Shown: piece by piece, positions 1-6,169 of the stretch | Layout: each line of letters opens with the position of its first letter | Numbering within the stretch: the stretch's first letter is position 1 | Source of the DNA: Oscillospiraceae bacterium | GTDB taxonomy: Bacteria > Bacillota_A > Clostridia > Oscillospirales > CAG-272 | Length of the DNA: 10,212 bases | NCBI GenBank assembly: GCA_015063445.1 | Contig: SVUD01000053.1 | Coordinates: 1-10,212 of the forward strand | Reading direction: 5' to 3' | Notes under the pieces: model-generated | The model's input: the letters and a program-made list of their open reading frames with translations, nothing else | Database searches by the model: none | Told to the model about the DNA's origin: nothing | Translations under genes and position numbers: made by a program

Positions 1-432
1 TGTGGCTTTTAAACGGAGAGCCAGCTCCCAGTGACTCAACCATAACAAGATTTCAAAGAGGACACCTTGCCGAAGCAATAGAAGGACTGTTTTACCAATT
101 CGTAGAAAAACTTTATGAGATTGGAGAGATTAAATTTAAGAATCTTTTCGTAGACGGAACGAAGTTAGAAGCATATGCGAACAAGTACACGTTCGTATGG
201 AAAAGCGCAGTTGAAAAGAACCTTGCAAAGCTCGAAAAGAAGATATCCGCTTGCCTTTTAATTCTTTCTGAAAGATATGGATTTAGCGAAAATACATCTC
301 TTGAAGAATGTTATGAGGAGCTTCGTTACAGGCTCAATGGACTAATCTTGTATTCGCATCCGGTAAAGGAAAGCATAAAACACAGCTTCAAAGAGATATT
401 GAGGTTTTGAAAGAATACATAGACAAAAAGAA
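1..432 (+). pseudogene. Truncated, frameshifted IS1182-type transposase remnant
   Basis: This is the middle part of a DDE transposase, open at the left edge of the window. Reading from position 3 gives WLLNGEPAPSDSTITRF, then FVDGTKLEAYANKYTFVWK with its Asp codon at 153-155. That block matches the IS1182/DUF772 family and contains the first catalytic Asp. The frame runs to a stop at 408-410, but from about 342 onwards the family-like sequence (LVFASGKGKHKTQLQ, then RDIEVLKEYIDKK) lies in the frame of position 2, so one base has probably been lost near 335-350. The similarity stops at about 430. The downstream half, which would carry the remaining catalytic Asp and Glu, is missing. No terminal inverted repeat can be seen. 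The remnant is dead, and it tells us about past insertion next to the nuclease gene. Family assignment is by remembered motifs. Confidence 0.85.
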
Positions 433-453
433 ACCAAATAAAAACCAAATAAA
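432..453. repeat. 11-bp perfect tandem duplication at transposase breakpoint
   Basis: The unit AACCAAATAAA occurs twice back to back (432-442 and 443-453). It sits exactly where similarity to the transposase ends, so it could be a scar of the deletion that removed the rest of the element, or replication slippage in A-rich DNA. The repeat is directly visible; its origin is inferred. Confidence 0.7.
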
Positions 454-466
454 ACTCATTTTTCTC

Positions 467-495
467 TTTACATTTTACGTTATTTATGATACACT
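467..495 (+). promoter_or_regulatory. Possible sigma-A promoter of the secreted nuclease gene
   Basis: TTTACA (467-472) and TACACT (490-495) are separated by 17 bp, and the -10 match is weak. TATGAT (485-490) and TATAAT (515-520) are alternative -10 boxes, but neither has a well-spaced -35. The gene stands alone behind a dead transposase, so a promoter is expected somewhere between about 440 and 525. The segment 485-498 also resembles the dyads upstream of hisZ. Confidence 0.35.
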
Positions 496-536
496 AAAAT
501 TTGGTAAAAATAAATATAATACTAAGGGAGAAAACA

Positions 537-2834
537 ATGAACAAGCTTCTCAGAAAAGCGCTGCTTTTAACTATGGCGCTTTGTTTAGTTCTTTCGTGTA
601 CCTTCGTCAGCGTATTTGCTGCCCCCGCCAACTATTCTACAGAGGAAAATTCGGGCGAGAGGGACGAGATTTGCACGACCTTTGACGGAACGAGCGCCCT
701 CGATTATTACACGGGGCAGTATACGTACGATAATCTTTCAACTCTTTCAGAGTCACAGCTTCTCGCTTCCTTACGCAAGCTTATGACGGATACGCATAAG
801 AAGATCACCTCGTACTCCGAATGCAGAGACCTTGCGCCGATAACCGATTGCGAGAACGAAAACGGAAGCATCGTTACAATATATTCCTCATACCCCGCAT
901 CCGTGAGCGATTATCAGAGCGGACAGGGCTGGAACAGAGAGCACGTGTGGCCTCAGAGTCTCGGTGGATTTGGAACGAGCGGCGGAGGCTCAGACCTTCA
1001 CCATATAAGACCCTCGGAGAGCAGAATTAACAGCACGAGAGGCAATCATAAATACGGAGAAACAACGGGCGGATCGAACGTTATCGGCAATCTTTCGAGC
1101 GAGTGTGGCGGATATTATTCAAACGGTATATTCGAGCCCCTCGATAACGTAAAGGGCGACGTCGCAAGAATATGTCTTTACGTTTACGTAAGATGGGGCG
1201 GCAATTCATCTTACACGTGCAACGACCTCACAAAAGTATTTACAGACGTTGAAACTCTTCTTGCCTGGTGTGAATTAGACCCCGTAGATACTTGGGAAAT
1301 GGGAAGAAATGAGGTCGTAGCTTCAATTCAGGGTAACAGAAACGTGTTTATCGACTATCCCGAGCTTGCATGGATAATGCTCGGTGAAGAAGTGCCTGAT
1401 AATATGACAACACCCTCAGGCGAAGCAAACGGCGGCAACACAGGAAGCGGCAGTACAGACTGTACTCATAGTAGCACAACGCTTGTGAATTTCGAGAGCG
1501 CAACCTGTACCGAAAACGGCTATACGGGTGATGTAAAGTGCAATAATTGTAAAGTAATAGTTACAAAAGGTAGTGTTATTTATTCAAAAGGTCATACATA
1601 CGGTCAAGAAGTTATAACCAAAAATCCCACCGAAACCGAGGACGGTATAGCGGAAAAGACTTGTAGCGTGTGTAGTGTTACGGTGACTGTAATTCTCCCT
1701 GCCACGGGAGAGATAAGACCCGTTGAGATAGTATCAAATAACGTATATTACAAGGATACCTTAAACCTTATGTACGCCGTTCGAGCCTTGGAGGGCTATG
1801 ACGTTGCGCTTAAGATTTACGACCGTAATAATAACCTTCTCGAAATTATAACAAAGTATAACGTCGAGGATGTAAACGGTGAAAGTCTTATGACGTTTAC
1901 CTCTGTGATAGGTGTTCCTGCACAGAATATAGACACAGAATTCTTTGCGGTGGCGGAGCTTTCAAAGGACGAAAGCGTTACGGCAACCTCAAGCACGAAA
2001 AAGTATAGCGTTCTTGAGTATCTCCACGAGCGCCTCGCTGTGTCAAAGAACGTTACCGAAGAGCAAAAAACACTTTATAAAAGCATTCTCGCATATTCCG
2101 ACTCGGCAGATATCGTTATAAATGAGGATACCGAGGACAATATAAATAGCTACGCTTACGTAAGAGTTGAAAACGGAACTGTTGATGGCTCTTATAATGT
2201 CGCTTTTATCAAGGAAGGCGAAATTCTCAGCAGCTTAACCTCACACGGATACGTAGAAAGCAGCGGTAAAACACTCACCTGGAACGTTGTGTGCTATAAT
2301 CTCGGAAGCGTAAAAAGCACCGCGTCTTACACCGATATCGAGCTTAAAGAGGGCGCTCTTACCTTAATTGGCGGAATGAGCTACGTGTTAACGCCCACTA
2401 TTGAATCCATACAAACCACACCCAAGAGCTATTCGTATACGTTCTCCTCAAAGCAGTTCTCTTCAGTAGGCACTCTCTCCCTTGGCGGCGTGAATTGGAC
2501 CTTGGCGGGAAACGGCGGATTTTTCGGATATGACGGCACTAAAGGACAGCAATTAGGCTCTGCCAATAACCCCTTTAAAACTATGACGTTAACGTCGGAG
2601 CAGTTCACAAACGTTTCGAAAATAACCGTAACTACCTCGGGCGCTTCGTCTGTAAACGCAACGCTTAAGGTTTACGTTGGCGGAACTCTCTTAAAAACCA
2701 TAACTCTTACGAGTACGTCAACGGCATACACCATTGAAGTTCCAAACGCTTCGGGCGAGATAAAGCTTGAATATACGCAGAGCTCGTCAAAGGCATTGTA
2801 CGTAAAATCAATAGCTGTTGATTACGCAGAATAA
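537..2834 (+). CDS. Secreted endonuclease I-family nuclease with C-terminal accessory modules
   Basis: A predicted exported nuclease of 765 residues. The ATG at 537 is chosen because AAGGGAG (524-530) lies 6 nt upstream and a Sec signal peptide follows at once: basic MNKLLRK, a hydrophobic stretch to about residue 27, then VFAAPA with cleavage near 28-29. Residues about 60-285 form the endonuclease I (EndA/NucM-like) domain: WNREHVWPQS at 132-141 with the likely catalytic His136, DLHHIRP at 153-159, and the metal-site type motif RGN at 168-170. After a Gly/Ser/Thr linker (about 288-307) come paired cysteines, CNNC at 335-338 and CSVC at 376-379. Residues about 390-640 are unrecognised. The last 125 or so look like a beta-sandwich module ending in LYVKSIAVDY. 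There is no LPXTG motif or C-terminal membrane anchor. It probably degrades extracellular nucleic acid for nutrition. Family and secretion are well supported; the accessory module functions are unknown. Confidence 0.87.
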   Translation: MNKLLRKALLLTMALCLVLSCTFVSVFAAPANYSTEENSGERDEICTTFDGTSALDYYTGQYTYDNLSTLSESQLLASLRKLMTDTHKKITSYSECRDLAPITDCENENGSIVTIYSSYPASVSDYQSGQGWNREHVWPQSLGGFGTSGGGSDLHHIRPSESRINSTRGNHKYGETTGGSNVIGNLSSECGGYYSNGIFEPLDNVKGDVARICLYVYVRWGGNSSYTCNDLTKVFTDVETLLAWCELDPVDTWEMGRNEVVASIQGNRNVFIDYPELAWIMLGEEVPDNMTTPSGEANGGNTGSGSTDCTHSSTTLVNFESATCTENGYTGDVKCNNCKVIVTKGSVIYSKGHTYGQEVITKNPTETEDGIAEKTCSVCSVTVTVILPATGEIRPVEIVSNNVYYKDTLNLMYAVRALEGYDVALKIYDRNNNLLEIITKYNVEDVNGESLMTFTSVIGVPAQNIDTEFFAVAELSKDESVTATSSTKKYSVLEYLHERLAVSKNVTEEQKTLYKSILAYSDSADIVINEDTEDNINSYAYVRVENGTVDGSYNVAFIKEGEILSSLTSHGYVESSGKTLTWNVVCYNLGSVKSTASYTDIELKEGALTLIGGMSYVLTPTIESIQTTPKSYSYTFSSKQFSSVGTLSLGGVNWTLAGNGGFFGYDGTKGQQLGSANNPFKTMTLTSEQFTNVSKITVTTSGASSVNATLKVYVGGTLLKTITLTSTSTAYTIEVPNASGEIKLEYTQSSSKALYVKSIAVDYAE

Positions 2835-2865
2835 AAGCCTTGCCTAAAGGTAAATAAAAAAGTGA

Positions 2866-2905
2866 TATGCACCCCGGAGTATATACAGTCGGGGTGCATA
2901 ATGAT
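2866..2905. terminator. Stem-loop terminator between nuclease gene and his operon
   Basis: TATGCACCCCG (2866-2876) pairs perfectly with CGGGGTGCATA (2890-2900), an 11-bp GC-rich stem with a 13-nt loop. It starts 31 bp after the nuclease stop. On the + strand the following bases are only moderately T-rich (ATGATTTATTA). On the - strand the stem is followed by TCACTTTTTTATTTA, a better U-tract. It probably ends nuclease transcription and could also block antisense transcription. No - strand gene is present here. Confidence 0.7.
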
Positions 2906-2964
2906 TTATTACGTAAGAATGAAAGGATTTGTCGAAAAATAATCAAATATTTTTCAAAATCCTA

Positions 2965-2993
2965 TTGACTTTATCACTTTAGTATGCTAAAAT
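2965..2993 (+). promoter_or_regulatory. Main sigma-A promoter of the his operon
   Basis: TTGACT (2965-2970), a 17-bp spacer, and TAAAAT (2988-2993) preceded by TGC at 2985-2987, which makes an extended -10. Transcription would start near 3000, leaving a leader of about 150 nt before hisZ. This is the best promoter match in the window. The rest of the 2835-3149 gap is very AT-rich and holds the terminator, two dyads and a leader hairpin; no gene was seen in it. Confidence 0.75.
2978..2991. promoter_or_regulatory. Operator-like dyad 1 over the his -10 box
   Basis: TTTAGTATGCTAAA has inverted arms TTTAG and CTAAA around 4 bp. It covers the end of the spacer and four bases of the -10 box, so a bound protein would block RNA polymerase. 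The same 14-bp pattern recurs at 3060-3073. A TrpR-family histidine repressor of the YerC/HisR type is a reasonable candidate in Firmicutes, but that assignment is inference; no regulator gene is in the window. Confidence 0.5.
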
Positions 2994-3059
2994 ATACAAC
3001 GCATAATATATTAGCGCTTCAAATAATATAAAATATAGAATTTAGTGAATAATATATTG

Positions 3060-3073
3060 TTTAGTACACTAAA
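3060..3073. promoter_or_regulatory. Operator-like dyad 2 in the his leader
   Basis: TTTAGTACACTAAA is identical to dyad 1 in 12 of 14 positions, with the differences confined to the two centre bases. The centres are 82 bp apart, close to but not exactly 8 helical turns. In RNA, its right half CACTAAA (3067-3073) could instead pair with TTTAGTG at 3041-3047, so a leader-RNA role is an alternative to protein binding. Confidence 0.45.
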
Positions 3074-3081
3074 GCGCATGA

Positions 3082-3099
3082 ATAGCAATACGTTGCTAT
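3082..3099 (+). other. UNCG-type hairpin in the hisZ leader
   Basis: ATAGCAA (3082-3088) pairs with TTGCTAT (3093-3099), a 7-bp stem closed by the tetraloop UACG, which fits the UNCG pattern although the closing pair is A-U. No U-tract follows, so it is not an intrinsic terminator. It ends about 38 nt before the hisZ Shine-Dalgarno and may only stabilise the leader. Confidence 0.4.
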
Positions 3100-3149
3100 A
3101 ATCGCAATTCTTCACCAAACTAAAGTAAATAATGATAAGAGAGAAAAAA

Positions 3150-4061
3150 ATGGAAAACTTGACCGAGTTGCTCACGCGAGACGAAAAAGCGGTATTCACT
3201 CTCCGTGCTTTATACAACAAGTACGGTTACTCGAAATATAAAATGAGTAAGTTTGAGGAATATGACCTATATAGCAAAAATAAGGATTTTTTGTCATCGG
3301 AAAACATAATAACCTTTACCGATACGGACGGAAGACTTCTTGCTCTTAAGCCCGACGTTACGCTTTCGATTATAAAAAACAGCAGAATAACCGACGGTCT
3401 TGTTAAAGCGCAGTACAACGAGAACGTTTATAGAATTTCCAAGGGTACTAATAGCTTTAAGGAATTGATGCAGATAGGACTTGAGTGCCTTGGCGACGTT
3501 GGAAACGCAGAGCTGACAGAGGTTATACTTCTTGCGGCAAAGAGCTTGGATCTTATATCGGAAACCAACGTGCTTGAAATATCGCACCTCGATATAACTT
3601 ACGGAGTATTGAATTTCGTAGGTCTTAGTGACGATGGAAAGAAAAAGATTCTCGATTGTCTTGGCAAGAAAAATGCGGCAGGCATTGAGGTCGTTTGTAA
3701 GAACGAATCCATAGGAGAAGAGAATACCGAGCTTGTAAAAAAACTTGCTACCGTTTACGGTACGCCGAACCTTGTATTAAATAGTCTCGCCGAGTTTAAG
3801 GTAAACGAAGAAACCACAGCTGCGGTAGAGCAGCTTGAGTATATATTCGCGGAGCTTAAAAAGCAGGGAATATCCGATAAGCTTTGTATAGACTTCTCTC
3901 TCGTCGGCGATATGAAATACTATAACGGCATAGCGATGAAGGGCTTCATAGACGGCATTCCCTCAGGCATTTTATCAGGCGGTCAATATGACAAGATGAT
4001 GTTGAGAATGCATAAGAATGCGAGGGGGGTTGGCTTCGCTGTCTACCTCGACGATCTTTGA
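3150..4061 (+). CDS. hisZ: ATP phosphoribosyltransferase regulatory subunit HisZ
   Basis: HisZ is a paralogue of histidyl-tRNA synthetase that no longer aminoacylates. It binds short-form HisG and makes the first histidine enzyme active and feedback-sensitive. The 303-residue product shows the class II synthetase-like core: GRLLALKPDVTLSI (61-74), YRISKGTNSFKELMQIGLE (94-112), and YYNGIAMKGFIDGIPSG (257-273) followed by SGGQYD (276-281), where HisRS would have GGRYD. The start at 3150 is preferred because AAGAGAG (3137-3143) is 6 nt upstream; the in-frame ATG at 3132 has no comparable site. The protein stops at VYLDDL, about 20 residues before where many clostridial relatives end, so the C-terminus may be clipped. 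It is the first gene of the operon, 114 nt before hisG. The identification is strong, helped by that position. Confidence 0.9.
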   Translation: MENLTELLTRDEKAVFTLRALYNKYGYSKYKMSKFEEYDLYSKNKDFLSSENIITFTDTDGRLLALKPDVTLSIIKNSRITDGLVKAQYNENVYRISKGTNSFKELMQIGLECLGDVGNAELTEVILLAAKSLDLISETNVLEISHLDITYGVLNFVGLSDDGKKKILDCLGKKNAAGIEVVCKNESIGEENTELVKKLATVYGTPNLVLNSLAEFKVNEETTAAVEQLEYIFAELKKQGISDKLCIDFSLVGDMKYYNGIAMKGFIDGIPSGILSGGQYDKMMLRMHKNARGVGFAVYLDDL

Positions 4062-4089
4062 TTGGTGAAATTTGGCTATAATCGCCGTT

Positions 4090-4129
4090 TTCTCCCGCTC
4101 GCCGTAGGTAACTACGCTTTCGGGAAGAA
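4090..4129 (+). other. GNRA-capped stem-loop in the hisZ-hisG gap
   Basis: The inner stem CGTAG (4103-4107) and CTACG (4112-4116) is capped by GTAA, a GNRA tetraloop. After an internal loop (5 nt left, 4 nt right), TTCTCCCG (4090-4097) pairs with CGGGAAGAA (4121-4129) with one bulged A. No immediate U-tract follows. It could stabilise or process the mRNA between hisZ and hisG, or be part of a small inserted repeat. The structure is seen by eye; no folding energy was computed. Confidence 0.5.
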
Positions 4130-4175
4130 GAACGACAATTCTATATTTATTTTGTATTAAGAAAGGCAAGATGCT

Positions 4176-4814
4176 ATGAATAAGATGCTAAACGTTGCGC
4201 TTCCAAAGGGAAGACTCGGAGAAAAGGTATACGCAATGTTTGAGGCTGCGGGATATGAATGTCCCTCAATAAAAGAAAATTCAAGGAAGCTTATATTTGA
4301 AAATGAAGAGATCGGCATAAGATTCTTCTGGGTAAAGCCGTCTGACGTAGCGATATACGTTGAAAGAGGCGCGGCGGATATAGGCGTTGCGGGTAAGGAT
4401 ATTTTGCTTGAGTACACCCCGGACGTGTATGAGCTTCTTGACTTGAATATGGGTAAATGCCATATGGCAGTAGCGACTAAGGCAGACTTCGTTGAAAACA
4501 AAAGCCGCACGTTAAGAGTAGCAACCAAATTCACGAATATAGCGAAGCGTTATTATTCTTCTCTCGGAAGAGATATTGATATAATACATTTAAACGGCTC
4601 GATAGAGCTTGCGCCGATACTCGGTCTTTCCGACGTTATCGTGGATATAGTTGAGACGGGCGCTACTCTGCGTGAAAACAATCTCGTGGTAGTGGAGAAA
4701 TTTGAAGAAATAAGCGCAAGACTTATTGCTAACAAGGCAAGCTTTAAATTCTCGGCTCAGGCAATAGAGAAGATTATCTCGTCACTTGCTGAAATAGTTG
4801 AAAATAATAAATAA
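4176..4814 (+). CDS. hisG: ATP phosphoribosyltransferase catalytic subunit, short form (HisG)
   Basis: It joins ATP and PRPP to give phosphoribosyl-ATP, the first committed step of histidine synthesis. At 212 residues it is the short form, which lacks the C-terminal regulatory domain and needs HisZ, encoded just upstream. Visible signatures are NVALPKGRLGEK (6-17), ADIGVAGKDIL (67-77), and the PRPP-binding region running from ELAPILGLSDVIVDIVETGA (144-163) into TLRENNL (164-170). GAAAGG (4161-4166) lies 9 nt before the ATG at 4176; the next ATG, at 4185, is too far from it, although many homologues start at the equivalent MLN. Regulation is expected through HisZ and histidine, by family knowledge. 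Confidence 0.95.
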   Translation: MNKMLNVALPKGRLGEKVYAMFEAAGYECPSIKENSRKLIFENEEIGIRFFWVKPSDVAIYVERGAADIGVAGKDILLEYTPDVYELLDLNMGKCHMAVATKADFVENKSRTLRVATKFTNIAKRYYSSLGRDIDIIHLNGSIELAPILGLSDVIVDIVETGATLRENNLVVVEKFEEISARLIANKASFKFSAQAIEKIISSLAEIVENNK

Positions 4815-4825
4815 GTAAATAATAG

Positions 4826-4854
4826 TTGTCAAATTCTGCTAAAAATATTAAAAT
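4826..4854 (+). promoter_or_regulatory. Candidate internal promoter before hisD
   Basis: TTGTCA (4826-4831) and TAAAAT (4849-4854) are exactly 17 bp apart, each one mismatch from the sigma-A consensus. Transcription would begin near 4861, at the first base of the small hairpin before hisD. It lies in the 76-nt hisG-hisD gap. AT-rich gaps give false matches, so experimental support is needed. Confidence 0.42.
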
Positions 4855-4863
4855 GTCGTTGGA

Positions 4864-4885
4864 GATGCTATTTGCATCCGGGGAG
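4864..4885 (+). promoter_or_regulatory. Small hairpin abutting the hisD ribosome binding site
   Basis: GATGC (4864-4868) and GCATC (4874-4878) pair around TATTT; G4862 and C4879 could add a pair past a bulged A. The strong Shine-Dalgarno GGGGAG (4880-4885) begins right after it and is 5 nt from the hisD ATG. The hairpin leaves the site free, so it may keep it open or protect the 5' end of a transcript starting near 4861. Confidence 0.4.
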
Positions 4886-4890
4886 AAACA

Positions 4891-6168
4891 ATGATTAGAA
4901 TTATTAAAGACGCTATAAGCGAAAGAAAAGAAATATTTTCTGCCGTTGCCGAAAAGGTTGACGTAAGCTCGGTGGTAAAGGAAATTATAGAAAAGGTAAA
5001 GAGTGAGGGTGATAGCGCGCTTTATTACTATGCGGAGAAGTTCGACCGCGCGAAGCTTACCTCGCTTCGTGTCAGCGAGAACGAGATAGGCGAGGCGGTA
5101 GCTTCGGTTGATCCTCGATTTATCGAGGTGCTTACTAAGGCTGCGGCAAACATAAGAGAATTCCATGAAAAGCAGAAAACGAGCGGCTTCGAGATAAAAA
5201 AGGATAACGGAGTTATCGTAGGTCAGAAGGTCATTCCCGTGGACAGAGCAGGGCTTTACGTTCCGGGAGGAACGGCTGCTTACCCCTCTACCGTGTTAAT
5301 GGACGCTATACCCGCAAAGATTGCGGGCTGCGAGCGTGTAGTCATGGTAACGCCTCCCGATTCTTCGGGAAAGGTTAATCCTGTTATTCTTGCCGCGGCT
5401 TACGTTGCGGGTGTTGATGAAATATACAAGGTAGGCGGAGCGCAGGCAATAGCGGCTTTGGCTTACGGAACAGAAACCATACCTAAAACCGATAAAATAG
5501 TTGGACCGGGTAATGCTTACGTTGCCGAGGCTAAGCGTCAGGTATACGGCGCCGTTTCAATAGATATGATTGCGGGTCCCAGCGAAATTATGGTAATCTC
5601 GGATTCCCTCAATCGTCCTATGGATATTGCTGCCGACCTTCTTTCGCAGGCGGAGCACGACAGAATGGCAAGCGCGGTTCTCGTTACCGATTCCGAGAGC
5701 TTTGCTGTGGCAGTGCAGCAGGAGATAGAGCGTCAGATACCGCTTCTCGAAAGAAGCGAGATAGCGAGAGCGTCTATCGATAACTACGGAAAGATAATAG
5801 TTACCGCATCTCTTGATGATGCTATAGACGTTGCGAACGGAATTGCGCCCGAGCATCTCGAAATATGCGTAGCAGAGCCTTTTGAATATCTCAAAAGAGT
5901 TAAGCACGCAGGCTCGGTGTTCCTCGGCAGATACTGTCCCGAGGCGATAGGGGATTATTTTGCGGGTACGAACCATACGCTTCCCACGAGCGGAACGGCT
6001 AAGTTTTCAAGTCCGCTTTCCGTTGACGATTTTGTTAAGAAAACGCAGTATATATACTACGACAAATCCTCGCTTGAAGAGGTTTGCCGCGACGTAGAAT
6101 ACTTTGCCAAAAAAGAAGGACTTACCGCTCACGCAAAGAGCGCTGTAATAAGATTCGAGGAAGAATAA
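4891..6168 (+). CDS. hisD: Histidinol dehydrogenase (HisD)
   Basis: It oxidises L-histidinol to L-histidine in two NAD-dependent steps, the end of the pathway, using a zinc ion. The 425-residue length is typical. Key residues known from the E. coli enzyme are all in place: zinc ligands Gln253 and His256 in SQAEHD, Asp355 in GDYFAGTNH, and His414 in TAHAKS, with the catalytic pair Glu321-His322 in APEHLEI. Other family blocks are VPGGTAAYPST (124-134), KVGGAQAIAALAYGT (180-194), and VGPGNAYVAEAKR (204-216). The start at 4891 is fixed by GGGGAG 5 nt upstream. A possible internal promoter and hairpin precede it. Only 1 nt separates its stop from hisC, so translation is probably coupled. Confidence 0.97.
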   Translation: MIRIIKDAISERKEIFSAVAEKVDVSSVVKEIIEKVKSEGDSALYYYAEKFDRAKLTSLRVSENEIGEAVASVDPRFIEVLTKAAANIREFHEKQKTSGFEIKKDNGVIVGQKVIPVDRAGLYVPGGTAAYPSTVLMDAIPAKIAGCERVVMVTPPDSSGKVNPVILAAAYVAGVDEIYKVGGAQAIAALAYGTETIPKTDKIVGPGNAYVAEAKRQVYGAVSIDMIAGPSEIMVISDSLNRPMDIAADLLSQAEHDRMASAVLVTDSESFAVAVQQEIERQIPLLERSEIARASIDNYGKIIVTASLDDAIDVANGIAPEHLEICVAEPFEYLKRVKHAGSVFLGRYCPEAIGDYFAGTNHTLPTSGTAKFSSPLSVDDFVKKTQYIYYDKSSLEEVCRDVEYFAKKEGLTAHAKSAVIRFEEE

Positions 6169-6169
6169 T

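Noticed and set aside
407..685. Separate small protein reading into the nuclease gene
   Set aside because: Its start is the frameshifted transposase tail and the rest is out of frame with the well-supported nuclease; no own ribosome binding site.
3079..3102. Leader peptide attenuator starting ATG AAT AGC
   Set aside because: It would be seven codons with no histidine codons and no Shine-Dalgarno.
3097..3102. TATAAT as a second hisZ promoter
   Set aside because: The bases 17 bp upstream (GCGCAT) do not resemble a -35 box, and the match is part of a hairpin arm.
3000..3149. T-box riboswitch for histidine
   Set aside because: The conserved T-box sequence (AGGGTGG...ACCGCG type) and a terminator with a U-run before hisZ are both absent.
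3132..3149. Upstream ATG as hisZ start
   Set aside because: No good Shine-Dalgarno before it, whereas AAGAGAG is well placed for the ATG at 3150.
5557..5976. 139-codon antisense reading frame inside hisD
   Set aside because: It lies opposite conserved hisD motifs and has no promoter or ribosome binding site.
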